64,000 nt of DNA from Kineococcus endophyticus. Its GTDB lineage: Bacteria; Actinomycetota; Actinomycetes; Actinomycetales; Kineococcaceae. Each line of letters begins with the position of its first letter. The stretch's first letter is position 1. The DNA is taken from the NCBI RefSeq assembly GCF_040796495.1, contig NZ_JBFNQN010000016.1, forward strand, positions 1 to 64,000. The letters are read 5' to 3'. Position numbers and translations under genes: made by a program. The notes under the pieces are model-generated. The model saw nothing but the letters and a program-made list of their open reading frames with translations, did not search any database and was not told the DNA's origin. Positions 1 through 8,308 of the stretch are shown here, in pieces.

Positions 1-187
1 GCGACAACGCGTTCGGCTGGGCGAAGTTCGGGTTCAACCCGGTGAACACCACCACCGCGATGACCAGGATGATCGCCGGCGACACCGCCGGGTAGGAGTG
101 CAGCACGTGCTGCACCCGCTGCGCCGGACTGTGCTGGCGCTTGGCCAGTTCCGCCGCAGCGCTCACCGGTGCGTTCGTGGTCGCCAC
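1..187 (-). CDS. Sugar ABC transporter permease, N-terminal fragment
   Basis: Only the first 62 residues lie in the window; the gene continues past the left edge. It starts at a GTG one base after the stop codon of the binding-protein gene, so the two are in one operon. The fragment has a short polar cytoplasmic head, then a first membrane segment (about residues 34-49, sequence VSPAIILVIAVVVF) followed by GLNPNF, the pattern seen in RbsC/FrcC-type permeases, whose first helix is followed by a short loop before the rest of the channel. It would form the inner-membrane channel for a sugar taken up by the neighbouring lipoprotein. The matching ATPase should lie further left, outside the window. 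The family call rests on context plus this short segment. Confidence 0.7.
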   Translation of the reverse strand, partial: MATTNAPVSAAAELAKRQHSPAQRVQHVLHSYPAVSPAIILVIAVVVFTGLNPNFAQPNALS

Positions 188-188
188 G

Positions 189-1286
189 TCAGCCCCAGCA
201 GATCTTCGAGCCGTCGGCGGAGGTGATCGACTCCACGCCGTCGACGGGCTTGTCGGTCACCAGCGCCACGCCGGTGTCGTAGAAGTCCAGGCCCGGGCTC
301 GTCGAGGGCTTGGTGCCGTCCTTGGCGTAGTCCGCGATCGCCTTGACCCCGAGTTCGGCCATCTTCAGCGGGTACTGCTGCGCGGTCGCGCCGATGACGC
401 CGTCGGTGACCTCCTTCACCCCGTCGCACCCACCGTCGACCGAGACGATGAGCACGCCGGACTTCCCGGCCGCCTTCAGCGCGTTGTCCGCACCCGTCGC
501 GGCGGGCTCGTTGATCGTGTAGACGACGTTGATGTCGGGGTTCTTCGTCAGGCAGTTCTCCATCGCGGTGCGGCCGCCGTCCTCCGCGCCCTGCGTCGGC
601 TCGTTGCAGACGATCGTGTAGTCCCCGCCGTCGTACTTGCCCGTCTTGTCCTCGTCGCCGTTCTTCTGCTTGTCCTTGGTGTCGATCCCCATGCCGGTGA
701 GGAAACCCTGGTCGCGGTTGTAGTCGACGGAGACGACCTTGTCGTTGAACAGGTCGAGCATGGCGATCGTGGCGGGTTTCCCGGCGAGCTGGCCCTTGGT
801 CCACTGGCCGATGAGTTCGCCGGCCTTGAAGTTGTCGGTGGCGAAGGTGATGTCGACGGTGTCGGCCGGGTCCGGCGGGGTGTCCAGGGCGATGACGTAC
901 AGGCCCGCGTCGCGCGCCTTCTCGATCGCGCTGTTCACACCCGGGCCGTTGGGCGTGATGAGGATGCCCTTCTGGCCGGCCGCGATGGCGTTCTCGATGA
1001 GCTGGACCTGGCCCTGCTCGTCACCGTCCTCCTTGCCGGCACCGACCGTCAGGTCGACACCGTCCTTCGCGGCCTCGGCCTTGGCACCCTTCTGCATGGC
1101 GACGAAGAACGGGTTCGTGGAGTCCTTCGTGATGAGCGAGACGGCGACCTCGTCGCCGCCGCCCCCACCGCCGGCGTCGCTGCCGCCGCAGGCCGCGACG
1201 GTGGCCACGGCCGCCACGCAGGCGAGGACGGCCGCCGGGCCGCGGTGACGGAGCTTGCGGAACGTGGGGGTCGTGGAACGCGACAT
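189..1286 (-). CDS. Sugar ABC transporter substrate-binding lipoprotein (FrcB/RbsB type)
   Basis: 365 aa. The start ATG is preceded by AGGAGGAA at good spacing; a longer upstream reading frame has no such site. The N-terminus is a lipoprotein signal: basic head, hydrophobic run, lipobox V30-A31-A32-C33, then a glycine-rich linker. The mature part begins [23 protein letters not shown], the opening strand of type I periplasmic binding proteins for sugars, and continues with ITPNGPG and YVIALDT motifs of the same fold. The opening resembles fructose-binding FrcB, so fructose or a related monosaccharide is my guess. It would bind sugar outside the membrane and deliver it to the permease encoded next. 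A divergent LacI gene and a palindrome at 1321-1332 imply repression lifted by the sugar. Confidence 0.9.
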   Translation of the reverse strand: MSRSTTPTFRKLRHRGPAAVLACVAAVATVAACGGSDAGGGGGGDEVAVSLITKDSTNPFFVAMQKGAKAEAAKDGVDLTVGAGKEDGDEQGQVQLIENAIAAGQKGILITPNGPGVNSAIEKARDAGLYVIALDTPPDPADTVDITFATDNFKAGELIGQWTKGQLAGKPATIAMLDLFNDKVVSVDYNRDQGFLTGMGIDTKDKQKNGDEDKTGKYDGGDYTIVCNEPTQGAEDGGRTAMENCLTKNPDINVVYTINEPAATGADNALKAAGKSGVLIVSVDGGCDGVKEVTDGVIGATAQQYPLKMAELGVKAIADYAKDGTKPSTSPGLDFYDTGVALVTDKPVDGVESITSADGSKICWG

Positions 1287-1320
1287 GCGATCTTCCTCCT
1301 GGCGCTGCGGTGCGCGGTAT

Positions 1321-1332
1321 GACAACGTTGTC
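1321..1332. promoter_or_regulatory. LacI-type operator palindrome
   Basis: GACAACGTTGTC is a perfect 12-bp palindrome 34 bp upstream of the binding-protein start codon, in the gap shared with the divergent lacI-family gene. A central CG with AACGTT is typical of LacI-family operators. The site probably serves the adjacent regulator; binding has not been shown. Confidence 0.7.
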
Positions 1333-1397
1333 GAGTCACGTTTGTAGTGCACGGCCCCCGCACAGGTCAACGAGGTTCCGTCGGCCGTGATGCATCC

Positions 1398-1490
1398 GTG
1401 ACAGCCGCGATCGACGACCCGATCGACGTCCCGCCCAACGAACCGCTCGACCACACGCTCGACCACACGCTCGACGAGGAGCACTTGTGA
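1398..1490 (+). CDS. Possible 30-aa leader peptide overlapping the lacI start
   Basis: A short open frame starting at GTG 1398 encodes 30 residues ending [13 protein letters not shown], and its TGA stop overlaps the GTG start of the lacI-family gene in the GTGA arrangement used for translational coupling. The frame stays open further upstream to a GTG at 1347 (47 residues). Part of it is a 12-bp tandem repeat (CTCGACCACACG twice, then CTCGAC). There is no clear ribosome binding site before 1398, so expression is uncertain. It could be a leader that sets translation of the repressor, or chance coding in repeated DNA. Confidence 0.3.
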   Translation: MTAAIDDPIDVPPNEPLDHTLDHTLDEEHL

Positions 1491-2494
1491 CGATCCACCA
1501 GCAACCGCCGCCCCGCGCCACCATGCGCGAGGTCGCCACCGCGGCAGGGGTCAGCCTCAAGACGGTCTCGCGCGTCGTCAACGGCGAACCGGGGGTGCGG
1601 GAGGCGGTGCGTCGCAAGGTCGAGGCGGTCGTCGAGGACCTCGGCTACCGGCACCACCGGGGGGCCAGCGACCTGCGCCGCGGCGGACAGCGGACCCGCG
1701 CCATCGGCGTCCTCGTGCAGGACATCGCGAACGACTACTCGGCCCGGTTGCTGCGGTCGCTGGAGGACGCGACGCGGGAGCGGGGTTTCGTGCTGCTCAC
1801 CGCCAGCCTCGACGAGGACGCCGACCGGGAACGGCAGCTGGTGGCCGAGATGATCGCCCGCCGGGTCGACGGCCTGGTGCTCATGGCCGCCTCGGAGCGG
1901 CAGGACTACCTGGCCGCCGACGTGCGCGCCGGGCTGCCCGTCGTGTGCGTCGACCGGGTCCCGCGCGGCCTCGCCGTGGACTGCGTGACCATCGACAACA
2001 CCGGGGGGACGCGCGCGGGGACGGAGCACCTGCTGCGCCACGGGCACCGGCGCATCGCGTTCCTCGGGGACCTGCCGACCATCCCGACGGCCCGCGAACG
2101 GCTCGAGGGCTGGCGGCAGGCACTGACAGCGGCGGGCCTGGAGGCGGACCCCGCGCTCGTCCGGGACGGACTGCGCACGGTGGGCGCTGCGCGCGACGCG
2201 CTGCTGGAGCTGCTGCGGCTGCCCGATCCGCCGACCGCGGTCTTCGCGGCCCGCAACGTCCTCACCGTCGGGTGCCTGCACGCGCTGCGCGAGGAACTGC
2301 CCGGCCCGCAGCCGGAGGTCGTCGGCTTCGACGACGTGGAACTGATGGACCTGCTCGAACCCCGGACCACGGTCGTCCGGCAGGACGTCGAGGCGGTCGG
2401 CCGCGCCGCGGCCGAGCTGCTGGAGCGGCGCCTGGCGGCGCACGGCGGGCCCGTCCAGCACGTCGTCGTCCCCGCCGAACTGGTCGTCAGGTGA
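1487..2494 (+). CDS. LacI-family transcriptional regulator
   Basis: 335 aa. GTG start with GAGGAG six bases upstream. The N-terminus carries the LacI helix-turn-helix ([20 protein letters not shown], about residues 10-29) followed by the hinge helix region. The rest is a periplasmic-binding-protein-like sensor domain: [18 protein letters not shown] opens the first lobe and VVGFDDVEL is the usual motif before the second lobe. It faces the sugar ABC transporter genes and most likely represses them until the transported sugar binds. The GACAACGTTGTC palindrome at 1321-1332 is the likely binding site. Confidence 0.9.
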   Translation: MTIHQQPPPRATMREVATAAGVSLKTVSRVVNGEPGVREAVRRKVEAVVEDLGYRHHRGASDLRRGGQRTRAIGVLVQDIANDYSARLLRSLEDATRERGFVLLTASLDEDADRERQLVAEMIARRVDGLVLMAASERQDYLAADVRAGLPVVCVDRVPRGLAVDCVTIDNTGGTRAGTEHLLRHGHRRIAFLGDLPTIPTARERLEGWRQALTAAGLEADPALVRDGLRTVGAARDALLELLRLPDPPTAVFAARNVLTVGCLHALREELPGPQPEVVGFDDVELMDLLEPRTTVVRQDVEAVGRAAAELLERRLAAHGGPVQHVVVPAELVVR

Positions 2495-2539
2495 CGTGTC
2501 CTGCTCCGCGCGAAGGGGTCCGTGGTCCAGGCTGACCCC

Positions 2540-2785
2540 ATGGCGGACGACCTGCTGGCCGACCCGGGCAACTTCCCGGAACTGATGCTGCTGCCGCACC
2601 TGGACGACGAGTGGACCGAGGTGCGGCTGGGGCGCCGCAGCGACGGGGCGTGGGAGGTCTACGTGACCATCCGCGTGGACGAGGGCTACCGCAACGAGGC
2701 GGCGGCCCAGGCCGTCGCCGACCACTACCGGGAGAACCTCGAGGCCTTCGTCGAGCACCGGCGGCGCAAGCGCCGACGCCCCTGA
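2540..2785 (+). CDS. Small acidic/basic hypothetical protein
   Basis: 81 aa from ATG 2540; a GTG at 2522 would add six residues and has AAGGGG just before it, so the start is uncertain. The protein opens MADDLLADPGNFPELMLLPHLDD, has a predicted alpha/beta body, and ends in an extremely basic tail (HRRRKRRRP). No membrane segment or signal peptide is visible. It lies 27-45 bp after lacI and points toward the convergent CAP-domain gene. I do not recognise the family. GC-rich codons and few rare codons support its being expressed. Confidence 0.55.
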   Translation: MADDLLADPGNFPELMLLPHLDDEWTEVRLGRRSDGAWEVYVTIRVDEGYRNEAAAQAVADHYRENLEAFVEHRRRKRRRP

Positions 2786-2798
2786 GGCGGTCCGGGCC

Positions 2799-3443
2799 TC
2801 AGGCGCGGTCGCGCAGCTCGCGGTCGAGCTCGGGCGCGGCGGCGAAGGACGGGGCCTGGACCTCCTGCGGAGCCGCCTGCGCGGCGGGCTGCGCGACGGT
2901 CTGGGCGGGAGCGGCCTGCGGTGCGGGGTGGAAGCCGGCGACCGGACCGTTCGGCTGCTCGAAGACCTGGACCACCCACAGGCGACCGTCCTGCGAACGG
3001 ACGGCACCGAGGCCCATGACGCTGACCTCGGAGCGCAGGATGTTGGCGCGGTGGCCCGGGGAGGCCATGAAGGCGCCCTGCAGCTGGTCGGAGTCGGCGC
3101 CGACGCCCACGTTCTCCGCGACCAGCGACCAGCCCTGCAGCTGACGCGACAGGTCCGGGTTGTGCTTGAGCTGCGCGTCGCCGGCCATCCGGAACGCCCA
3201 GTCGGTCGCGATGCGGTTGGCCTCGTCGGTCAGGCCCAGCGCCGGCAGCCCCGCCTGGGTGCGGGCCGCGTTGACCAGCTCGTAGGAGCGCCACGCCTGG
3301 CCGCCGTCACCGACGAGACCCGGGCCGTCCGCGTGCGCGGCCCCCGCCCCGGCGACGCCGATCGCGGCGGCCACGGCGACAGCTGCCCCGAGGAGGCGGT
3401 GGCGACGGGTGGTGCGGCGGGGCGTGCGGGCGGTGGTGTCCAC
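2799..3443 (-). CDS. Secreted CAP (SCP/PR1-like) domain protein
   Basis: 214 aa. A twin-basic head (TPRRTTRRHRLLG) and hydrophobic stretch end at AHA/D near residue 38, a signal peptide for export. The CAP domain follows: NAARTQAGLPAL, HNPDLS with GWSLVAENVGVG, and SPGHRANILRSEVSVMGLGA carry the conserved CAP1 and CAP2 motifs, with the histidines of the cavity present. The C-terminal 45 residues are rich in Ala, Pro and Gln, like a wall-spanning linker. In bacteria such proteins are secreted and often wall-associated; their activity is usually unknown. It is transcribed alone from the 124-bp gap before the XRE regulator gene. Confidence 0.85.
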   Translation of the reverse strand: MDTTARTPRRTTRRHRLLGAAVAVAAAIGVAGAGAAHADGPGLVGDGGQAWRSYELVNAARTQAGLPALGLTDEANRIATDWAFRMAGDAQLKHNPDLSRQLQGWSLVAENVGVGADSDQLQGAFMASPGHRANILRSEVSVMGLGAVRSQDGRLWVVQVFEQPNGPVAGFHPAPQAAPAQTVAQPAAQAAPQEVQAPSFAAAPELDRELRDRA

Positions 3444-3567
3444 GATGTCCTCCGGACGATCTGGGCTGCGGGGGGTGTCGTTGCTCCCCCACTGCCTCGG
3501 CCGTCCGGCGCGGTTCCTGTAGCCCGATCGGGCGACGAGCTGTAACGCGGGTGCGCCGGAACCGTCC

Positions 3568-4425
3568 TCAGGACGACGGCGCGAGGTCCTGAACCCCCAC
3601 CACCCCGAGGAGTGCGATGCGTTCGGCGGTCCCGGTCCCCGGCCGCGGCCGGAACAGGACGAGGCTCTGGCCCGACGGCGGGCTGACGACGACGTCGCAC
3701 TCGAGGTCGAGGCGCCCGACCTGCGGGTGGTTCAGCACCTTGCGGGTCGTCCGTCGCGTCGCGACCTCCTGCAGCGCCCAGATCCGGCGGAACTCCTCGC
3801 TGGTGGACTCCAGCGTGCCGACGAGATCCCGCACGTCGGCGTCGCCGGGCCGGGCTCCGCTGGCCCGGCGCAGGTCCGCGACGTACTCGCGGCCCAGCTG
3901 GTCGTGCTGGGCCGGGTCGTACCGACCGCGGAGGTCGGGGTCGGTGAACCAGCGGTACACGAACGCCCGGCGCAGTCCCCGCTCCGCGGCGATCGGCCCC
4001 AGGAGGGCCACGTTCAGCGGGTTCTGCGCGACGACGGTGCTCAGGTCGTCGGTGACGAGCGCGGGCACGTTCGGGGCGAGCGCGTCCAGCACGCACATGA
4101 GCCCGGCGTCCGCGTACCCCTGGGACCGGTGCCGCGCAGGCGGTTCGAGGCCCGCGAGGTGGTGGACGTGGTCGCGTTCGTCCAGCGTGAGGCGCAGGGC
4201 ACGGCAGATCGCACCGAGGACCTCGGGCGACGGACGCGCACCGCGGGCCTGCTCGATGCGTTCGTAGTGGTCGGTGGAGATGGCCGCCAGCACCGCCACC
4301 TCGTCCCGGCGCAGACCCGGGGTGCGCCGCCGCCCGCCGGGGACCAGACCCACGTCGGACGGGGACAGCTGCTCGCGGCGGTGGCGCAGGAAGGCGGCCA
4401 GGGCCTGCCGGTCTCCGGGGGTCAT
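3568..4425 (-). CDS. XRE-family regulator with MmyB-like ligand domain
   Basis: 285 aa from ATG 4425. The N-terminal third is a helix-turn-helix of the XRE type: FLRHRREQLSP, RRRTPGLRRDEVAVLAAISTDHYERIEQ. This GxRRTPGLRREEVA signature is typical of the actinobacterial regulators that carry a PAS-like MmyB ligand-binding domain, which fills residues about 105-275 (VAQNPLNVALLG, DLVGTLESTSEEFRRIWALQEV, KVLNHPQVGRLDLEC). It is divergent from the short-chain dehydrogenase gene. Many members control a neighbouring reductase, so the SDR is its probable target. A 10-bp-arm inverted repeat at 4456-4480 lies between them. Confidence 0.88.
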   Translation of the reverse strand: MTPGDRQALAAFLRHRREQLSPSDVGLVPGGRRRTPGLRRDEVAVLAAISTDHYERIEQARGARPSPEVLGAICRALRLTLDERDHVHHLAGLEPPARHRSQGYADAGLMCVLDALAPNVPALVTDDLSTVVAQNPLNVALLGPIAAERGLRRAFVYRWFTDPDLRGRYDPAQHDQLGREYVADLRRASGARPGDADVRDLVGTLESTSEEFRRIWALQEVATRRTTRKVLNHPQVGRLDLECDVVVSPPSGQSLVLFRPRPGTGTAERIALLGVVGVQDLAPSS

Positions 4426-4455
4426 GACCACAGTCTGGCCAGGACGCCGGTCCGC

Positions 4456-4480
4456 AGCCCCGGACAGCGCGTCCGGGGCT
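4456..4480. promoter_or_regulatory. Inverted repeat between XRE regulator and SDR
   Basis: The arms AGCCCCGGAC and GTCCGGGGCT are perfect 10-bp complements around a 5-bp centre, in the 127-bp gap between the divergent regulator and dehydrogenase genes. It may be the regulator's operator, or a stem in an RNA leader. Its GC content makes chance pairing easier, so the role is uncertain. Confidence 0.5.
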
Positions 4481-4552
4481 GGACCGTACGCGGCGGACCG
4501 GCGGGGACCGGCCCACGATGGTCCGGCACGCACCGTTCCAGGAGGAGACACC

Positions 4553-5311
4553 GTGACCGACCAGAAGATCGTCCTCGTCACCGGCGCCAGCCGCGGCCTC
4601 GGCCGCAGCGCGGCCCGCCACCTCGCCCAGGCCGGGTTCGGCGTGGTCGGGACGTACCAGTCGAACGCCTCGGAGGCGCAGGCGATGGTCGCGGAGGTGA
4701 CCGCGCACGGCGTCCCGGGCACCGCGCTCCAGCTCGACGTGGCCGACGCCTCGACCTTCGAGGCGTTCGCCGGCGCCGTCCGTGACGCGCTGACCGCCTC
4801 GGGTGCCGAGCACCTCCACGCGGTCGTCCACTTCGCGGGGTACGGCGTGCACGCGCCGTACGCCGAGACGAGTGCCGCGCAGCTCGAGGACATGCTGCGC
4901 GTGCACGTCACCGCGCCGTTCCTGCTCACGCAGCTGCTGCTGCCGCTCCTGAGGAACGGCAGCCGCGTCCTCAACGTGTCCTCCGGCCTCACCCGGTTCA
5001 CCGGCCCCGGCTACGCCGCCTACGCGGCGGCCAAGGGCGCCGTCGAGGTGCTGACGAGGTACCAGGCCGCCGAGCTCGGGGACCGCGGGATCCGCGTCAA
5101 CACGCTGGCGCCCGGCGCGATCGCGACCGACTTCGGCGGCGGGGCGGTGCGCGACGTCGCCGCCGTCAACGACGCCGTCGCCGCCGCGACCGCCCTCGGC
5201 CGGGTCGGCCAGCCCGACGACATCGGCGCGGCCCTGCCGGCGCTGCTGTCCGACGGGATGGGCTGGGCGTCGGGGACGCGCATCGAACTGTCCGGCGGAC
5301 AGTCGATCTGA
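4553..5311 (+). CDS. Short-chain dehydrogenase/reductase (SDR)
   Basis: 252 aa; GTG start with AGGAGGAG upstream. Classical SDR layout: nucleotide-binding TGASRGLG near residues 10-17, the NNAG-like position as HFAGYG, catalytic Ser in NVSSGL, and YAAYAAAKG supplying the Tyr-x3-Lys pair, followed by RVNTLAPGAIATDF. The C-terminal SGG is usual. Length fits the family. The substrate is not evident; FabG-like carbonyl reductases look similar. It is divergent from the XRE regulator and followed after seven bases by the convergent EamA gene. Confidence 0.9.
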   Translation: MTDQKIVLVTGASRGLGRSAARHLAQAGFGVVGTYQSNASEAQAMVAEVTAHGVPGTALQLDVADASTFEAFAGAVRDALTASGAEHLHAVVHFAGYGVHAPYAETSAAQLEDMLRVHVTAPFLLTQLLLPLLRNGSRVLNVSSGLTRFTGPGYAAYAAAKGAVEVLTRYQAAELGDRGIRVNTLAPGAIATDFGGGAVRDVAAVNDAVAAATALGRVGQPDDIGAALPALLSDGMGWASGTRIELSGGQSI

Positions 5312-5318
5312 CGCGCCC

Positions 5319-6209
5319 TCAGCCGGCGGGTGTCGTGAGGTCGACCCTCTCGCGCCCGTCGGCGCCCTGGCGCCGCTCCCGCCCGGCGGTCCCGGTCGCC
5401 CCGGCGGAGGCGAGGACGACGAGCACGACCCCGAGGCCGCCGAGCAGCGTCATCCGCTGTCCCAGCAGCGCCCAGCCGGCGAGGGAGGCGATGACGGGTT
5501 CGAGGCTGAGGAGGATGCCGAACGTGCGCTGCGGCAGCCGGCGCAGCGCCGCGAGTTCGAGGGAGTAGGGCACCACGCTGGCCAGGAGCGCCGTGCCCAG
5601 CGCCCACCACAGCCCGTTCGGGGTCCCGAGGGCGTGCACGGCGCCGCCGGCCCCCAGCGGGACGAGCGCCAGCGCCCCGACCGCGGTGGCGACCGCCAGG
5701 CCGCCGTGACCCGGCACGAGCCGGCCGACCCGCGCGCTGGCCATGATGTAGGCCGCCCAGCAGGCGCCGGCCAGCAGGGCGAAGACCACGCCGACGGGGT
5801 CGAGGGATCCGCCGTGGTGCTCACCGGTGAGCCCGAGGACGAGGACCCCCGCGAGCGCGAGCCCCACCCACAGCAGGTCCCGCAGCCGGCGGCTGAGGAC
5901 GGCCGAGAGCGTCAACGGCCCGAGGAACTCGATGGTGACGGCGGTGCCGAGGTCGATGCGGGAGATGGCCGCGTAGAAGCAGCCGTTCATGGCCCCCAGG
6001 CTCAGACCGAGCATGACCGCGGCCCGCCACTGCAGACCCGTCCAGGCGCGGACGCGCGGGCGGACGACCACCAGCAGCACGAGCGCGGCGAGGCCCAGGC
6101 GCAGCAACGTCGTCCCGGTGCTCCCGCCGAGGGCGAAGAGGTGGACGGCGAGCGCGGCGCCGACCTGGAGCGACGTGCACGAGCCGATGACGAGGAGGAC
6201 GGGACCCAC
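5319..6209 (-). CDS. EamA/RhtA-type drug/metabolite exporter
   Basis: 296 aa from GTG 6209. About ten hydrophobic helices in two EamA repeats: the first starts at VLLVIGSCTSLQVGAALAVHLF, the second at PVGVVFALLAGACWAAYIMASARVG. The motif SLEPVIASLAGWALLGQRMT near the end is typical of the RhtA threonine/homoserine exporter branch. The C-terminal tail is polar and rich in Arg and Gly. It sits in the inner membrane and probably exports an amino acid or similar small metabolite. It is divergent from a LysR regulator 85 bp away, a pairing common for amino-acid exporters. Confidence 0.85.
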   Translation of the reverse strand: MGPVLLVIGSCTSLQVGAALAVHLFALGGSTGTTLLRLGLAALVLLVVVRPRVRAWTGLQWRAAVMLGLSLGAMNGCFYAAISRIDLGTAVTIEFLGPLTLSAVLSRRLRDLLWVGLALAGVLVLGLTGEHHGGSLDPVGVVFALLAGACWAAYIMASARVGRLVPGHGGLAVATAVGALALVPLGAGGAVHALGTPNGLWWALGTALLASVVPYSLELAALRRLPQRTFGILLSLEPVIASLAGWALLGQRMTLLGGLGVVLVVLASAGATGTAGRERRQGADGRERVDLTTPAG

Positions 6210-6294
6210 GCGTCCAGTCTGCCTGCCGGGAACGGCCTGTCCAGCGAACGTTCTGCGGCTGTACCGTTCAGTTCTGCTGACGGATGGGGGTCCC

Positions 6295-7230
6295 GTGCTC
6301 GACGTCCACCGGCTCCGCCTGCTGCGGGAGCTCGACCGTCGCGGAACGCTGGCCGCGGTCGCCGCCGCCCTGGGGTACAGCCCCTCGGCGGTCTCGCAGC
6401 AGTTGTCGCAGCTCGAGGTCGAGGCGGGGACGGTGCTGCTGGAGAAGTTCGGCCGCGGCGTCGTGCTCACCCCCGCAGCCCGCATCCTGGTCCAGCACGC
6501 CGACGTCGTGCTCGCCCAGCTCGAGCAGGCCGAGACCGACCTCGCCGCGATGGCCCGGGAGGCGACGGGCGTGCTGCGCGTCGCCAGCTTCCAGACGGTC
6601 CTCTTCGCGCTCGTGCCGCGGACGCTGACGCTCCTGGCCGAGAGGTTCCCCGCGCTGCGCGTCGTCATCGACCACCAGGAGGCGGTGCCCGCGTTCTCGG
6701 CGCTGGCCGCTCACGACGTGGACCTCGTCCTCGGCGAGGAGTACCCCGACCGGCCGAACCCGCGCTCGGCCGACGTCGACGAGGAGGACCTCGTCCACGA
6801 CCGGCTGCGGCTGGCCGTCCCCGCGGACGGCCCCTGGGCGCAGGCCTCCCGCATCGAGGACCTCGCGACGGCGTCGTGGGTCCTGGAACCGGACGGCAGC
6901 GATCCCGGTGACTGGGCGCTCGGCCGGTGCCGGCGGGCGGGGTTCGAACCCGACGTCCGCATCCGCACCCCGGACGCCCTGCTGCACGTGCACCTCGTCG
7001 AGACGGGGCACGCGGTCGCGCTGCTGCCCGACCTCGTCCGGGCCGGCCGCCCGCGGGTGCGGGTCGTGGACCTGCCCGAGGCTCCGAGCCGTCGCCTCTT
7101 CACGGGCGTCCGGCGGGGCGCGGGCGGTCGGCCGGCGGTCCGGGCGTTCCGCGCGGCTCTGCGCGAGGTGGCGGCGGGAACCACCGGATCGATCACGGGA
7201 GGCGGCGGGAACTCCTCGGCCCTACTGTGA
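6295..7230 (+). CDS. LysR-family transcriptional regulator
   Basis: 311 aa from GTG 6295 (GATGGGGG upstream). The N-terminus is the winged helix-turn-helix LDVHRLRLLRELDRRGTLAAVAAALGYSPSAVSQQLSQLE, and the rest is a LysR substrate-binding domain with VASFQTVLFALVP and the usual DVDLVLG motif. It is divergent from the EamA exporter gene and probably activates it in response to the exported metabolite. The 85-bp gap contains GTTC/GAAC half-sites but no clear single palindrome. The C-terminus ends in a Gly-rich tail that may be flexible. Confidence 0.88.
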   Translation: MLDVHRLRLLRELDRRGTLAAVAAALGYSPSAVSQQLSQLEVEAGTVLLEKFGRGVVLTPAARILVQHADVVLAQLEQAETDLAAMAREATGVLRVASFQTVLFALVPRTLTLLAERFPALRVVIDHQEAVPAFSALAAHDVDLVLGEEYPDRPNPRSADVDEEDLVHDRLRLAVPADGPWAQASRIEDLATASWVLEPDGSDPGDWALGRCRRAGFEPDVRIRTPDALLHVHLVETGHAVALLPDLVRAGRPRVRVVDLPEAPSRRLFTGVRRGAGGRPAVRAFRAALREVAAGTTGSITGGGGNSSALL

Positions 7231-7340
7231 CGCACATCACGTTGTTGAGCGCGTGAGGTTCATGCGGGTTCCGACTCCAACCCACTGAACGCGAACGGAC
7301 CGGCCGCACCGTGCGGCCGGTCGAGACGGAGGAGGAACCC

Positions 7341-7808
7341 ATGTCCGACGCGACCACCAGCACGAACCGTCCCGGTGCGGCCACCCGGAACTCCTCGGCG
7401 GGCGCCGGTCTCGGCAGCGACCACGGCGCCACCACCATCGCCGACACCGTCGTCTCCAAGATCGCCGGCATCGCCGCCCGCGACATCTCCGGCGTCCACG
7501 CCCTCGGCGGTGGCGCCGCCCGCGCCGTCGGTGCCCTGCGCGAGCGCATCCCCGGCGGCCGCACCAACCACTCCCAGGGGGTTTCGGTCGAGGTCGGCGA
7601 GCGCCAGGCCGCCGTCGACATCACGCTGATCGCCGAGTACGGCGTCCCCATCGCCGACCTCGCCTCCGCCGTGCGCCGCAACGTCATCGCCTCCGTCGAG
7701 CGCATGACCGGCCTGGAGGTCACCGAGGTCAACCTCGAGGTCTCCGACGTCCACCTGCCCGAGGACGACGACGAGGACGCCGAGCAGACCCCCGCCCGGG
7801 TCCAGTGA
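7341..7808 (+). CDS. Asp23/Gls24 family envelope stress protein (paralogue 1)
   Basis: 155 aa; ATG with GGAGGAGGA upstream, first gene of a six-gene operon. After a flexible Ser/Thr/Gly-rich head comes the Asp23 core: IADTVVSKIAGIAARDISGVHAL, VSVEVGERQAAVDITLIAEYGVPIADLASAVRRNVIASVERMTGLEVTEVNLEVSDVHLP. The tail is strongly acidic. Asp23 proteins sit beneath the membrane, tethered by AmaP, and are induced by cell-wall or alkaline stress in Firmicutes. All three Asp23-type proteins here are encoded next to the predicted membrane anchors, so the same arrangement is likely. Confidence 0.9.
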   Translation: MSDATTSTNRPGAATRNSSAGAGLGSDHGATTIADTVVSKIAGIAARDISGVHALGGGAARAVGALRERIPGGRTNHSQGVSVEVGERQAAVDITLIAEYGVPIADLASAVRRNVIASVERMTGLEVTEVNLEVSDVHLPEDDDEDAEQTPARVQ

Positions 7809-8206
7809 CGAGCCCCGACCCCGCCGACACCGCAGCGGGAACTCCCGGAGCGCAGGTCACGGTCGAGCAGCTGGCCGACGACCTCGCCGACGTCGTCCGG
7901 GCCGTCCCCGGGGTCAGCGACCTGCACCCCGGGGCCCTGGGCGAGATCGGGACCTACCTGCCCGGTCGTCGCGTCGCCGGCATCCGCCTGCGCGACGAGG
8001 CGCTCTCCGGGGCCGCGGGTTCCGCGGAACCGAACCGCTACCCGGTCGAGGTGCACGTGGTCCTGCAGGCGGGAGCACCGATCCGGGAGACGGCGCACGC
8101 GGTGCACGCCGCCGTGGCACAGCGCCTCGCGACCGCGGGCCTGCACCCCGCAGTCCTCGTCAACGTGGCGGACATCGCCGCCGACCTGACGGTCCCCGCC
8201 AGCTGA
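7805..8206 (+). CDS. Asp23/Gls24-like protein (paralogue 2)
   Basis: 133 aa. The GTG start overlaps the preceding stop codon (GTGA), implying translational coupling. It keeps the Asp23-like order: VEQLADDLADVVRAVPGVSDLHPG, then YPVEVHVVLQAGAPIRETAHAVHAAVAQRL and VLVNVADIAADL. It is shorter and more divergent than paralogue 1, lacking the typical Ala-rich first helix. Partner proteins are the neighbours in this operon. No membrane segment is present. A hairpin at 8243-8275 follows it. Confidence 0.75.
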   Translation: MTSPDPADTAAGTPGAQVTVEQLADDLADVVRAVPGVSDLHPGALGEIGTYLPGRRVAGIRLRDEALSGAAGSAEPNRYPVEVHVVLQAGAPIRETAHAVHAAVAQRLATAGLHPAVLVNVADIAADLTVPAS

Positions 8207-8242
8207 CCGAGCCGCCCGGGCCCCTGGCTCAGCGCCGGCTCC

Positions 8243-8275
8243 GGGCCACGGGAGTTCTCCGGAACCCCGTGGCCC
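8243..8275 (+). promoter_or_regulatory. Stem-loop inside the Asp23 operon
   Basis: Perfect 10-bp arms GGGCCACGGG and CCCGTGGCCC flank a 13-nt loop in the 102-bp gap between paralogue 2 and the DUF2273 gene, the only sizeable gap in the operon. There is no U tract. It could attenuate transcription or protect the 3' end of the upstream message, giving different levels of the two halves of the operon. Confidence 0.55.
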
Positions 8276-8308
8276 GTCCCCACCCACCACTCTCCTCGAG
8301 GAGTCCCC

